Shown: positions 48,418 through 57,859, numbered from the stretch's first letter. The stretch is DNA of 64,000 bases from Enterobacter sp. JBIWA008 (GCF_019968765.1 NZ_CP074149.1:3100001-3164000); one strand, 5' to 3'. The notes: generated by a model not told the origin, from the sequence alone. Numbers and translations: made by a program.

Positions 48418-51400
48418 ATGAATAAACAATACCAGCGGGTTTTGGTTACCACCCCACATCCTTTAATACGACTTGTCTGTCTGGGCCTGGTCACCTTTAT
48501 CTTTACCTTATTTTCCCTGGAGCTTACCCGGTTCGGCACCCTGCTGGCGCCGCTCTGGTTCCCCACCGCCATTATGATGGTAGCGTTTTACCGCCATGCG
48601 GGAAAAATGTGGCCGGGAATCGCCCTGGCCTGCTCGTTCGGCAATATTCTGGCCTCGTGGATGTTGTTCTCCTGGGCTGAGATAAACCCCACCTACACTG
48701 CCATTAACGTTATTGAGGCCATCATTGGTGCAGTGTTACTGCGAAAACTGCTCCCGTGGTATAACCCGCTGCAAAATTTGAACGACTGGATCCGCCTGGC
48801 GATTGGCAGCGCGCTGGTACCGCCACTGGTGGGTGGTATTCTGGTCTCTTTCCTGGTCCCCGACTCCGAGCCACTGCGTAATTTCATCGTCTGGGTGTTG
48901 TCAGAATCCATTGGCGCGCTGGCGCTGGTGCCGTTGGGACTGCTGTTTAAACCGCATTATTTGCTGCGCCATCGGGATCCGCGATTGTTGCTGGAAACGC
49001 TGCTCACCATGGCGGTGACGTTGGCCCTGAGTTGGGCCGCCATCACCTGGCTGCCGTGGCCCTTTACCTGCGTGATCGTCCTGCTGATGTGGAGCGCCGT
49101 GCGCCTGCCGCGAATGGAAGCGTTCCTGGTATTTCTGGTCACCGTGATGGTTGTTTCGCTGATGATTGCCCACAACCCTGAGGCGCTGACTACCCAACAT
49201 GCGGGGCCGATGATGAACGCGCCGTGGCTGCCGTTCCTGATGCTGCTCCTGCCTGCTAACGTGATGACCATGGTGATGTATGCCTTCCGCGCCGAACGCA
49301 AACACATCACCGAAAGCGAGGAGCGTTTCCGCAATGCGATGGAGTATTCCGCCATCGGTATGGCGTTAGTCAGCATTGAGGGACAGTGGCTTCAGGCTAA
49401 CAAGGCGCTGTGCAACTTCCTCGGTTACAGCCAGACGGAGCTCCAGTCTCTGACCTTCCAGCAGCTCACCTGGCCGGAAGATCTGCACACTGACCTCGAA
49501 CAGCTCGAACAGCTGGTCAACGGCGATATCAATACCTATAGCCTCGAGAAACGCTATTACACCCGCGACGGAGAAGTGGTCTGGGCGCTCCTTGCCGTCT
49601 CCGTCGTACGCCATGCCGACGGCTCGCCGCTCTATTTTATCGCCCAGATTGAAGACATTAACGACCTGAAGCAGACCGAGTGGGTCAATAAGCGTCTGAT
49701 GGAGCGGATTACGCTCGCCAACGAAGCGGGCGGTATCGGCATCTGGGAGTGGGATCTGGAGCCCGACATTATCAGCTGGGACAAGCGGATGTTTGAGCTG
49801 TATGAGATCCCGCCGCACATCAAGCCCACCTGGCAGCTCTGGCACGATACAATGCTGCCGGAAGATCGTGCCCACGCTGAGCAGGTGCTGCGGGACTCGC
49901 TGATATCCCGTCTGCCCTTTAAGCTGGAATTCCGCATCCGCGTGAAGGAAGGCGTGCGCCATATTCGCTCCCTGGCGAACCGGGTGATTAACAAGCAAGG
50001 TGAAGTGGAACGGCTGCTCGGTATCAACATGGACATGACCGAGGTTAAGCAGCTCAACGATGCCCTCTTCCAGGAAAAAGAGCGTCTGCACATCACCCTC
50101 GACTCCATCGGTGAAGCGGTGCTGTGCACCGATATCAACATGAACGTCACCTTTATGAACCCGGTGGCTGAGAAAATGAGCGGCTGGCTGCAGACCGAGG
50201 CTATCGGCCAGCCGATCCTGAAGGTGTTGCACATCACCTTTGGTGAAAAAGGGCCGCTGATGGAAAATATTCACAGTGGAGATATGTCCCGTTCCGATAT
50301 CGATCAGGACGTGGTGCTGAACTGCCGTACCGGCGGTAATTTTGATATTCACTACAGCATTACGCCGCTCAGCACGCTGGATGGGCAGAATATTGGCTCG
50401 GTTATCGTTATTCAGGACGTGACCGAGTCGCGCAAAATGCTGCGTCAGCTGAGCTATAGCGCCTCCCACGATGCACTGACCCATCTGGCAAACCGGGTCA
50501 GCTTCGAAAATCATCTTAAACGGCTCCTGCAGACCGTTCGCGAAACGCGACAGCGTCATGCCCTGGTCTTTATCGATCTCGACCGCTTCAAAGCCGTCAA
50601 CGATACGGCAGGCCATACGGCGGGCGATGCCCTGCTGCGGGAACTCTCTTCCCTGATGTTGACCATGCTCCGCTCCAGCGACGTGCTGGCGCGTCTGGGC
50701 GGAGATGAGTTCGGGTTACTGCTACCGGACTGCAATATTGAAAGCGCACGCTATATTGCCGGTCGCCTGATCCACACGATCAATGACTATCACTTTATGT
50801 GGGAAGGCCGCCTGCACCGGATCGGTGCCAGCGCAGGCATCACGCTGATTGATGAAAATAACCATCAGGCGTCGGAGGTGATGTCGCAGGCGGATATAGC
50901 ATGCTATGCCTCGAAAAACAGCGGGCGCGGCACTGTGACGGTTTACGAGCCCCAGCAGGAGCGGGATCACAACACGCGCAGCATGATGTCGCTTGATGAA
51001 CAGTGGCACATGATCAAAGACAATCACCTGATGATGATTGCCCGCAGCGTCGCCTCCCCGCGTATCCCGGAAAGCAGCAATTTCTGGCTGCTCTCGTTAC
51101 GCCTGTGGACCAGCCTGGGCGAAGTCCAGGAAGAGCATGCCTTCCGCTCGGGCCTGGCGGAGCCTGAGCTTCTGCACGCCCTCGACAGACGTATCTTTAA
51201 TGAGTTTTTCCGCGCCTCTGCCGCACAGGTCGCCAGTAAAGGCATGGGAGTGGCGCTGCCGCTTTCCGAGGCAGGTTTAGCCAGCGCAACGCTGGTTGAT
51301 GAGCTTCTCGACCTGCTGGATAAAAGCCCGATGCCGGGCCGTCTCCTGCATCTGATTATCTCTGCCGACGTGGTGTGCAGCCCGGATAAAAACCTGCAAC

Positions 51401-51747
51401 GGAGTCTGCAAAAGCTTCGCCAGGCGGGCTGCCGCGTGATCTTCAGCCAGGTGGGCCGCGACATGAACGTCTTCACCCACCTGACCGCCAATATGGCCGA
51501 CTATCTGATGCTGGACGCAGAGGTGGTAAGCAACGTCTATGGCAATCTGATGGATGAGATGATGGTGACCATTGTTCAGGGCCACGCCCAGCGTCTGGGA
51601 ATGAAAACCATCGCGGGCCCCTGTAACCAGCCCATCATGATGGATACGCTCTCCGGCATCGGCGTTGATTTTATCTATGGTGACACCATCGCCGAGCCGC
51701 AGCCGCTGGATCTACTGCTCAACACCAGCTATTTCGCCATCAACTGA
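48418..51747 (+). CDS. dgcE: Diguanylate cyclase DgcE (YegE)
   Basis: Large membrane-bound c-di-GMP synthase, 1109 residues. Order: MASE1 membrane sensor domain (about 15-300, eight to ten helices), three PAS domains (about 310-660), GGDEF domain with an intact active site at 761-765 (RLGGDEFGLLLPD), and a C-terminal EAL-like domain lacking the catalytic EAL, DDFG and K motifs, so only the cyclase should be active. In E. coli DgcE feeds the curli/cellulose switch. Start chosen at ATG 48418 (MNKQYQRVL, aligning with E. coli); an in-frame ATG at 48394 would add eight residues. The 3' end overlaps convergent alkA by 36 bases. Confidence 0.94.
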   Translation: MNKQYQRVLVTTPHPLIRLVCLGLVTFIFTLFSLELTRFGTLLAPLWFPTAIMMVAFYRHAGKMWPGIALACSFGNILASWMLFSWAEINPTYTAINVIEAIIGAVLLRKLLPWYNPLQNLNDWIRLAIGSALVPPLVGGILVSFLVPDSEPLRNFIVWVLSESIGALALVPLGLLFKPHYLLRHRDPRLLLETLLTMAVTLALSWAAITWLPWPFTCVIVLLMWSAVRLPRMEAFLVFLVTVMVVSLMIAHNPEALTTQHAGPMMNAPWLPFLMLLLPANVMTMVMYAFRAERKHITESEERFRNAMEYSAIGMALVSIEGQWLQANKALCNFLGYSQTELQSLTFQQLTWPEDLHTDLEQLEQLVNGDINTYSLEKRYYTRDGEVVWALLAVSVVRHADGSPLYFIAQIEDINDLKQTEWVNKRLMERITLANEAGGIGIWEWDLEPDIISWDKRMFELYEIPPHIKPTWQLWHDTMLPEDRAHAEQVLRDSLISRLPFKLEFRIRVKEGVRHIRSLANRVINKQGEVERLLGINMDMTEVKQLNDALFQEKERLHITLDSIGEAVLCTDINMNVTFMNPVAEKMSGWLQTEAIGQPILKVLHITFGEKGPLMENIHSGDMSRSDIDQDVVLNCRTGGNFDIHYSITPLSTLDGQNIGSVIVIQDVTESRKMLRQLSYSASHDALTHLANRVSFENHLKRLLQTVRETRQRHALVFIDLDRFKAVNDTAGHTAGDALLRELSSLMLTMLRSSDVLARLGGDEFGLLLPDCNIESARYIAGRLIHTINDYHFMWEGRLHRIGASAGITLIDENNHQASEVMSQADIACYASKNSGRGTVTVYEPQQERDHNTRSMMSLDEQWHMIKDNHLMMIARSVASPRIPESSNFWLLSLRLWTSLGEVQEEHAFRSGLAEPELLHALDRRIFNEFFRASAAQVASKGMGVALPLSEAGLASATLVDELLDLLDKSPMPGRLLHLIISADVVCSPDKNLQRSLQKLRQAGCRVIFSQVGRDMNVFTHLTANMADYLMLDAEVVSNVYGNLMDEMMVTIVQGHAQRLGMKTIAGPCNQPIMMDTLSGIGVDFIYGDTIAEPQPLDLLLNTSYFAIN

Positions 51748-52584
51748 CGGCGCCCAGCCGTCGGTATACCAGATGTGCAGCAGCGCGTAAGAGCGCCACG
51801 GCTGCCAGCGTTCGGCATAACGACGAATTTGCGCGGGCGTCATCCCGGCAAAGCGCTGCTTAATCAGATAATCATCCGGCAGAAATACATCTTTCGCCTG
51901 CCAGCCGCGCAGGGCCAGATAATTTGCCGTCCAGCGCCCTATCCCCGGCCGCTGCTGTAGCGCTTTCATACCGGCCTCAATATTCGCAGGCGGGAAAAGC
52001 GGAAACGTCCCGTCAATGACCGACTGCGCCAGATGAATTAACGACTCCGCGCGTTTCACCGGCATACCCAATCCTTTCAACGCCAGCGGGTCCGCTTCCG
52101 CCAGCACTTGCGGAGTGGGGAAACAGAGATACCCCGGACAATCCGCGATCGGTTCGCCGCACAGCGCCACCACGCGCGACGTCAGTTTCGCCGCCATCGC
52201 CACGCTCACCAGCTGTCCGAGAATCGCCCGGACGCCCTGCTCGTACGCGTCCATCGCCCCCGGCAAACGCAAGCCTGGCCGGGCAGCACCGAGATCGCCC
52301 AGCGTATCCGCGATGTGCTGCGGGTTGCAGGCGAGATCGAACAGACGTTCGATGCGTTCAAGGCACGTCCGCGCAACCGGGATTAACCCCGGACTGAGCG
52401 TCACGGTCAGCGTATGGGTGGCGATATCCGGCGTCACGCGAAATATCCCCTGATGCCCTTCGCAGGTAAAACTGCGCTCGTAGTAGTCGTGCGTGACGGT
52501 TTCAATGCCCGTCACCGCACGCGCGCCAAGAAAGCCAAACATCCACTGCCAGTCGTAAGGGGGAAGCCAGGTGAGGGTATACAT
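51712..52584 (-). CDS. alkA: DNA-3-methyladenine glycosylase II AlkA
   Basis: Base-excision repair glycosylase removing alkylated purines and pyrimidines; part of the Ada response in E. coli. 290 residues: N-terminal AlkA_N beta domain, then helix-hairpin-helix LQQRPGIGRWTANYLALRG (209-227) and catalytic Asp238 in VFLPDDYLIKQ, the same number as in E. coli. ATG 52582-52584 is the homologous start; the frame runs 43 codons further into the yegD promoter region. The C-terminus is about eight residues longer than E. coli because the gene reads 36 bases into the convergent dgcE end. Confidence 0.95.
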   Translation of the reverse strand: MYTLTWLPPYDWQWMFGFLGARAVTGIETVTHDYYERSFTCEGHQGIFRVTPDIATHTLTVTLSPGLIPVARTCLERIERLFDLACNPQHIADTLGDLGAARPGLRLPGAMDAYEQGVRAILGQLVSVAMAAKLTSRVVALCGEPIADCPGYLCFPTPQVLAEADPLALKGLGMPVKRAESLIHLAQSVIDGTFPLFPPANIEAGMKALQQRPGIGRWTANYLALRGWQAKDVFLPDDYLIKQRFAGMTPAQIRRYAERWQPWRSYALLHIWYTDGWAPSVDGEIAGVEQ

Positions 52585-52714
52585 CGTTGCTCCTTTTTTT
52601 GTGTTATTAGAATAAACGTAAAGACCTTGTATTGCCTTGCTTTCATATTCCTGTTGTCGCCATGCAGACATTTCGTTAAAGTCTCGCCCCTTCTCACCGG
52701 CATGGGGATTCATC

Positions 52715-54067
52715 GTGTTTATTGGATTTGACTACGGTACGGCAAACTGCTCGGTTGCGATTATGCAAAACGGGCAGCCACGGCTCCTGAAAATGGAAAA
52801 AGAGAGCACGCTGCTGCCGTCAATGCTCTGCGCGCCAACGCGTGAAGCGGTGAGCGAATGGCTGTTCCGCCACCATCAGGTTCCGGCCACGGCGGCGGAG
52901 ACCCAGGCGCTGCTGCGCCGGGCGGTCAGCTTCAACCGTGAGGAAGACATCGACGTTACGCCTTCCAGCGTGCAGTTCGGCCTCTCTTCGCTCGGGCACT
53001 ACATTGAAGACCCGGAAGAGGTTTACTTCGTTAAGTCGCCAAAATCCTTCCTCGGCGCCAGCGGCCTGAAGCCGCAGCAGGTGGCGATGTTTGAAGATCT
53101 GGTCTGCGCGATGATGCTGCATATTCGCAATCAGGCGCAGACGCAGGTCTCCGAGGCGATTACCCAGGCGGTCATTGGCCGCCCGATCAACTTCCAGGGT
53201 CTGGGCGGCGACGAGGCCAACCAGCAGGCGCAGGGGATCCTTGAACGCGCGGCGAACCGGGCAGGCTTCCGCGACGTGGTGTTCCAGTACGAGCCGGTTG
53301 CCGCGGGGCTGGACTTTGAAGCCACGCTGACGGAAGAGAAGCGCGTATTAGTCGTGGACATCGGCGGGGGCACAACGGACTGCTCGCTGCTGCTGATGGG
53401 ACCACAGTGGCATAACCGTCGCGATCGTGAAAATAGCCTGCTCGGACACAGCGGCTGCCGCGTAGGCGGTAACGATCTCGATATCGCGCTGGCATTCAAA
53501 AGCCTTATGCCGCTGCTCGGCATGGGCGGACAAACGGAAAAAGGCATCGCCCTGCCGATCCTGCCGTGGTGGAACGCGATTGCCATCAACGACGTGCCTG
53601 CGCAAAGTGATTTTTACAGCACCGCGAACGGCCGCTTCCTTAACGATCTGGTGCGCGACGCGCAGGACGCCGAAAAAGTCGCTCTGCTGTATAAAGTGTG
53701 GCGTCAGCGCCTGAGCTACCGCGTGGTGCGTACTGCTGAAGAGAGCAAAATTGCCCTTTCCGATCGCGCTGAGCATGCGGTCTCCCTGCCGTTTATCAGC
53801 GACGATCTGGCCACCGCGATTTCGCAGGACGGGCTGGAGACGGCGCTCGCCCAGCCGCTGCAGCGTATTCTGGAGCAGGTGCAGCTGGCGCTGGAGAACG
53901 GCAAAGAGAAGCCGGACGTTATCTACCTGACCGGGGGGAGCGCCCGTTCGCCGCTGATCAAGAAAGCGCTGGCGGAACAGCTGCCGGGCATTCCCATTGC
54001 CGGTGGGGATGACTTTGGCTCCGTCACCGCAGGGCTGGCGCGCTGGGCGCAGGTGATGTTTAGCTAA
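52715..54067 (+). CDS. yegD: YegD, Hsp70-like actin-fold ATPase
   Basis: A 450-residue DnaK-related protein consisting of the nucleotide-binding domain without the usual substrate-binding domain. Phosphate 1 loop FIGFDYGTANCSVA at the N-terminus, phosphate 2 VLVVDIGGGTTDCSLL and adenosine motif YLTGGSARSPLI. Cellular role unknown. The start is a GTG at 52715-52717 after GGGGA, giving the family N-terminus; the open frame upstream (to 52637) has no similarity. Divergent from alkA with 130 bases between. Confidence 0.94.
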   Translation: MFIGFDYGTANCSVAIMQNGQPRLLKMEKESTLLPSMLCAPTREAVSEWLFRHHQVPATAAETQALLRRAVSFNREEDIDVTPSSVQFGLSSLGHYIEDPEEVYFVKSPKSFLGASGLKPQQVAMFEDLVCAMMLHIRNQAQTQVSEAITQAVIGRPINFQGLGGDEANQQAQGILERAANRAGFRDVVFQYEPVAAGLDFEATLTEEKRVLVVDIGGGTTDCSLLLMGPQWHNRRDRENSLLGHSGCRVGGNDLDIALAFKSLMPLLGMGGQTEKGIALPILPWWNAIAINDVPAQSDFYSTANGRFLNDLVRDAQDAEKVALLYKVWRQRLSYRVVRTAEESKIALSDRAEHAVSLPFISDDLATAISQDGLETALAQPLQRILEQVQLALENGKEKPDVIYLTGGSARSPLIKKALAEQLPGIPIAGGDDFGSVTAGLARWAQVMFS

Positions 54068-54072
54068 AACTA

Positions 54073-54104
54073 CGCTCGCCCCTTACTGTGATACGGGGCG
54101 AGCG
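54073..54104. terminator. Hairpin between yegD and the HTH-EAL gene
   Basis: Perfect 10-bp stem CGCTCGCCCC/GGGGCGAGCG, 12-nt loop. It lies between convergent stops (54067 and 54108). No good U-tract, but position and stem strength support a bidirectional terminator. Confidence 0.55.
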
Positions 54105-54107
54105 AAT

Positions 54108-55577
54108 TCAGGGTGTGGTAAGGCGCGGATTATTCTGCTTTTCCTGCCCTGGAGACTTCTTTTCCCGGACGGGCCTCGCGATATTTTCACACCGCTTCAT
54201 GAATCCTTTAAACTCCGCCAGCGCCACCGGGGGCATAAAAAAGTACCCCTGCTGGTAGTCGACCTGATTATCCACAAGCCACTCGCGCTGGTAGTCATAT
54301 TCCACCCCCTCAGCCACGGTTTGCAGCCCCAGAATGGCGGCCAGGTTTATTATCGACTCCAGCATTGGCAGCGACTGCTCATGCGCGTGGATGCCGTTGA
54401 TAAAGGTCTTGTCGATTTTAATCACATCGAGTTCAAGCTCGTTCAGATAGCAAAGATTCGCATACCCCGTGCCAAAATCATCCAGCGCAAACAGTACCCC
54501 GCGATTGCGCAGAGAGCGGATCAGCTCTTTTATTGCGGGAGTCACCACCAGCGTCTGGTTTTCGGTTATTTCGATCATCAGCTTTATTGGCACCGATTCC
54601 GTTAACTCTAAAAAGTTAAGGCACTCCCAGTAAAAGACGGGATTGCTCAGGCTTGAAGGGCTTACGTTAAAGGCGACAAAAAAGGACTGTTCGTGCCGGT
54701 GAATGCTGTGATTTAAATCGCTGGCCACCTTATTCATTAAATAGCTGGTCAGCTCATTAATAAGCCCACTTTTTTCCGCCAGCGGAATAAACTCACGCTG
54801 GGAGATGGCGTAATTATGACCCAACGGCCAGCGCGCTAGCACCTCGACCCCGCTCAGCTCTCCATTGCTGCCGACGATAGGCTGGTAATATGGAATAATC
54901 TCCTCATTTTTCAGCGCCAGGCTCAATCGTTCCGCCTCGTTATTATCACAGACATAGCGCGGCGGCTTTTCATTTCCACTTATTCTTTCTGCCAGCAGGC
55001 CGTTACGGGAAAGAAAAATAATGGACTCGTTGAAATTATCAAATCCAAGACGATGGGTTATTTTATCCCGATAGCGATAAAGCGATTTCACTGCCAGCGA
55101 ATTCGCCCGGCAAAATTCATCCTGGCCGGTTCGGGTGAATGAGGCATTGAGCATCTCCTGTTCAAAATCGCTCAGGCGAAATTCATCCACAAAGCCTATT
55201 CTAGCGGGCGCATCGCTTTCAGTATTCGCCATCAAAATCTTCTTCAGCGAATCAATGATGTCATCAGCGTCCAGTCTGGCATCGATACACTCCGCGTATT
55301 CAAAACCTCGGTTAATACATTTATTTTCACTCAGCTTAATAACCACACTCTTGATATTAATAAACTGACTGCTGTTTCTTTGCAGCCACCGTTTGACCAG
55401 GCCAAATGGCATTCGGCTATCAATAATTAACAGGCAGGTTTTGTACTGGGGCGTGGAGATATCAGAATCATTGATGTAGGTTCCGGTATCCACCAGTATC
55501 AGATTAGGTAAAAATGACCTAATCCCTGAGAAAAGATAAATGTCATAACTAAGCAGGAAGACCTTTTTCGTGTTCAT
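54108..55577 (-). CDS. LuxR-type HTH / EAL-domain c-di-GMP phosphodiesterase
   Basis: 489 residues. N-terminal receiver-like fold without an obvious phospho-acceptor (about 1-115), a LuxR-like helix-turn-helix (about 133-190: LSDFEQEMLNASF ... LAVKSLYRYRDKITHRLGF), then an EAL domain (about 215-455). The EAL signature reads EVLARW (Glu245); Asn304, Glu336 (IEITE), Asp366-367 (LDDFGTGYA), Lys387/Lys390 (IKIDK), Glu423 (VAEGVE) and Gln443 (QQGYFF) are all present, so hydrolysis of c-di-GMP is expected. HTH-EAL architecture recalls E. coli YahA. Start at ATG 55575-55577 after GGTGA; the frame runs 20 codons further. Located downstream of the pilus operon and its membrane regulators, all on one strand, suggesting a role in pilus or biofilm control (inference). 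Confidence 0.85.
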   Translation of the reverse strand: MNTKKVFLLSYDIYLFSGIRSFLPNLILVDTGTYINDSDISTPQYKTCLLIIDSRMPFGLVKRWLQRNSSQFINIKSVVIKLSENKCINRGFEYAECIDARLDADDIIDSLKKILMANTESDAPARIGFVDEFRLSDFEQEMLNASFTRTGQDEFCRANSLAVKSLYRYRDKITHRLGFDNFNESIIFLSRNGLLAERISGNEKPPRYVCDNNEAERLSLALKNEEIIPYYQPIVGSNGELSGVEVLARWPLGHNYAISQREFIPLAEKSGLINELTSYLMNKVASDLNHSIHRHEQSFFVAFNVSPSSLSNPVFYWECLNFLELTESVPIKLMIEITENQTLVVTPAIKELIRSLRNRGVLFALDDFGTGYANLCYLNELELDVIKIDKTFINGIHAHEQSLPMLESIINLAAILGLQTVAEGVEYDYQREWLVDNQVDYQQGYFFMPPVALAEFKGFMKRCENIARPVREKKSPGQEKQNNPRLTTP

Positions 55578-55897
55578 AATCATCACCATCATGGTTTTAA
55601 TTGCAAAGGCTACCCCTCCCTCAAATAGAGAGAACATTCACAATTGATTCTGTTTCCAACGATATACATGTCAGATAATTAACATTCTCATTGCAAAGCT
55701 AAGCAAAAGCTTTTTATATCCCCGGGTTGCGGTCAGAGTTAAAATGATAAGAATATTCCCATCAGCAGAACAGGAAATTTTCTTAGCTGCGGCAAGTACA
55801 AACAAATGCCCTTACATTCACAATCAGACAAACTAAAATCTCATAAACAAATAAAAAAACAGAACATAACACCTGTAAATCATTGTAAAGCAGAGAA
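55578..55897. other. AT-rich gap upstream of the HTH-EAL gene (320 bases)
   Basis: No gene seen on either strand. Strong AT bias (about 55640-55890) compared with the yegD side. Presumably contains a separate promoter for the HTH-EAL gene; no clear terminator after the FidL-like gene was found. Confidence 0.55.
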
Positions 55898-56389
55898 TCA
55901 CTTCGCACGGCAGACCATCAGCGTGCGGCGCAAATCCCTGATACCATACACATTGTCGTCGATATGGATAACCTTGTAATAAAACAGCTTCTGTTTTGAC
56001 ATCAGCAAATCTGTTATCGCGTCGGGCAGATCGTCATTATCGTTCTTGACTATTGCCAGGCGCTCTGTACGCAGATATCCGTCGCTATCCTTCCCTAAAA
56101 AACGCAGCGACGTAGTGCGATTTACGGCGTACTGTTTATCATTTACGCTCAACATACCCACCTGCGACAGCATCCCGTCTTTTTCCGAAGAGATCCTGAA
56201 TACCTGGAGAACCTCTCCCTTTATTTTTATCCCGTTTTTTTGCGCGTCCAGATCGAGATGATATTTAGAGGTACAGACCAGCGCCGCCGGGATTGTCCCG
56301 CGGTAAAGTACAATTAAGAGAAGCGCGACCAGCGCTGTCATGATGCTAATAAAAATAATTTTGGCACTCATACGCCACCTTTTTTTCAT
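55898..56389 (-). CDS. FidL-like inner membrane protein
   Basis: 163 residues: short basic N-terminus, one membrane helix (about residues 9-29, IIFISIMTALVALLLIVLY) and a periplasmic domain with two cysteines (Cys39 and one near the C-terminus in LMVCRAK). Similar in size, topology and context to FidL of Salmonella pathogenicity island 3, which sits beside the ToxR-like MarT. It starts 44 bases inside the preceding regulator gene, so the two should be translated together; ATG 56371 (MSAKIIF) is an alternative start. Inferred role: partner or stabiliser of the membrane regulator, by analogy with ToxS. Confidence 0.78.
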   Translation of the reverse strand: MKKRWRMSAKIIFISIMTALVALLLIVLYRGTIPAALVCTSKYHLDLDAQKNGIKIKGEVLQVFRISSEKDGMLSQVGMLSVNDKQYAVNRTTSLRFLGKDSDGYLRTERLAIVKNDNDDLPDAITDLLMSKQKLFYYKVIHIDDNVYGIRDLRRTLMVCRAK

Positions 56390-57077
56390 CCATCATACAA
56401 ATACTGAAAAAATGTTCTTTCAGTTTATTTCCCTTAGACAGGCTGTTATCGTCATAAAATATGATAGCTCTCTTCGTGCCGTTACAAATGGCATTAAAAT
56501 CTTTCCATCTTTTAGAATGCAAAAACTTAAAAATTTTCTCCGACGAATTATCATCCATCGTATACACTTCGCAGACCCCAGTATTTGAAACATGCACCAC
56601 GCCGTCGTTACTGCGAAACATTACGGTAAGAAAAACACCCATACCTCCCACTACAAACAGGAAAAAAACAAACCAGACTAAAAATTTTTTGTTCCAGAGA
56701 ATCGTCCCTACATGATTAATATTTGTTACGTCTTTATCGGTAGCATCCAATATATCTTCGCGGTTATCGTTGACCTGCGCCTGAAAAATAAAGCCTTCTC
56801 GTGGGATGGTAATGATAACACCATCAATACCCAACGCAGAAAATCCCTTGCGTAACAAACTAATGCTTTTATTGAGACTATGTCCGGAGGGATTCATGCC
56901 ATACTTAGCCCAGACTTCTTCAATGATCAGTTCGCGGCTTAATTGGCGTTCATTATTTATAATAAAAAAATCCAGTAACCTTGCCACCGAAGCGGAAAGA
57001 ACAACTTGTTGATCTTGTACGCTCAATTCTCGTTTCTTAGAGTCGTACAAAACCCGACCATTAATTATCTTTCTCAT
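56346..57077 (-). CDS. ToxR/CadC-like membrane transcriptional regulator (MarT type)
   Basis: 243 residues. Cytoplasmic winged-helix DNA-binding domain of OmpR/CadC type (about 8-100: LSASVARLLDFFIINNERQLSRELIIEEVW, then HSLNKSISLLRKGFSALG and the wing ITIPREGFIFQA), a linker, one membrane helix (131-154) and a periplasmic domain of about 90 residues with four cysteines (169, 198, 227, 238), suggesting disulfide-dependent sensing. MarT of Salmonella, its probable relative, activates an autotransporter adhesin. Here it lies 101 bases after ecpE on the same strand and overlaps the FidL-like gene, so it is a good candidate activator of the adjacent pilus operon (inference). Confidence 0.83.
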   Translation of the reverse strand: MRKIINGRVLYDSKKRELSVQDQQVVLSASVARLLDFFIINNERQLSRELIIEEVWAKYGMNPSGHSLNKSISLLRKGFSALGIDGVIITIPREGFIFQAQVNDNREDILDATDKDVTNINHVGTILWNKKFLVWFVFFLFVVGGMGVFLTVMFRSNDGVVHVSNTGVCEVYTMDDNSSEKIFKFLHSKRWKDFNAICNGTKRAIIFYDDNSLSKGNKLKEHFFSICMMDEKKVAYECQNYFY

Positions 57078-57178
57078 CCAGACAAACTCTTATATTTTTC
57101 TTTCATTATGCAAGCAACCTATACAGAGTATATTTACCTTATACAGGTTGGCAATATAAGAATATTTTTATTTGGATT

Positions 57179-57859
57179 TTATGAATCGGATTTAAAACAC
57201 GCGTTGCCAATAGGGATATACTTGTGCAAAGCGACAATGAATTTTTTATTTTGTTTTTTTAACCCGCTGCTGCGATACGTTTCTCCGGGGAGAACGTAAC
57301 GGATAGTGGCCTCATCATCCGTTGAATTGCACCCCTGCTGCACAATGATTTTAAAAAAAGTGTTCCCGGTATTTTTAAGCACCCCGGCCTGCTCATCCAG
57401 GGTATAGCGCAGGTCGATTTTTCTCGGGCGCACCACCAGTATCGTATCCAGGGCGATAGCCGGTATCGCTTCGCTTCTTTTCCCCCCGTTGCGCTCCGGG
57501 AACATCGTGACGGGCAACTCCGTGAACTGCACCCGGTAATAGCGCTCCCTCTCATCCTGCGGGCCGCGATAGAAAATCTTAAAAAACTCCCCGGCATCCG
57601 GGGCCAGCGAGAACGTCAGCGGCGCAAAAATCAGCTCCCCTTCTTCTATATCCTGCCGCTTCTCGCCGCCCGGCCCGGGCTTATCAATTTTCACCGCAGA
57701 AATGCGATACACATTCTGCTTTTTGCTGTCGTTAAAAATGCGTTTGCTGATGAATGACTTGTCCGCAGGCATCTCGTAAATCGTGGAGTCGAGATACAGG
57801 GCGTGCGCCGAAAAGCTCAGCAGCGCCGCACTGATGATTGCCGCATACCCGCGCTTCAT
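57179..57859 (-). CDS. ecpE: EcpE, second periplasmic chaperone of the ECP pilus
   Basis: 226 residues with a signal peptide (cleavage after SAHA, about residue 20). Fimbrial chaperone-type PapD fold: FFKIFYRGPQDERERYYRVQF on the first domain and LVVRPRKIDLRYTLDEQAGVLKNTGNTFFKI on the second, as in EcpB. Two cysteines near the C-terminus (QQGCN and NACF). In E. coli EcpE is an accessory chaperone, probably for the EcpD adhesin. ATG overlaps the ecpD stop by 4 bases. Confidence 0.9.
   Translation of the reverse strand: MKRGYAAIISAALLSFSAHALYLDSTIYEMPADKSFISKRIFNDSKKQNVYRISAVKIDKPGPGGEKRQDIEEGELIFAPLTFSLAPDAGEFFKIFYRGPQDERERYYRVQFTELPVTMFPERNGGKRSEAIPAIALDTILVVRPRKIDLRYTLDEQAGVLKNTGNTFFKIIVQQGCNSTDDEATIRYVLPGETYRSSGLKKQNKKFIVALHKYIPIGNACFKSDS

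Noticed and set aside
49366..50616. 416-codon - strand open frame inside dgcE
   Set aside because: Antisense of the conserved PAS/GGDEF region; no recognisable domain or ribosome binding site.
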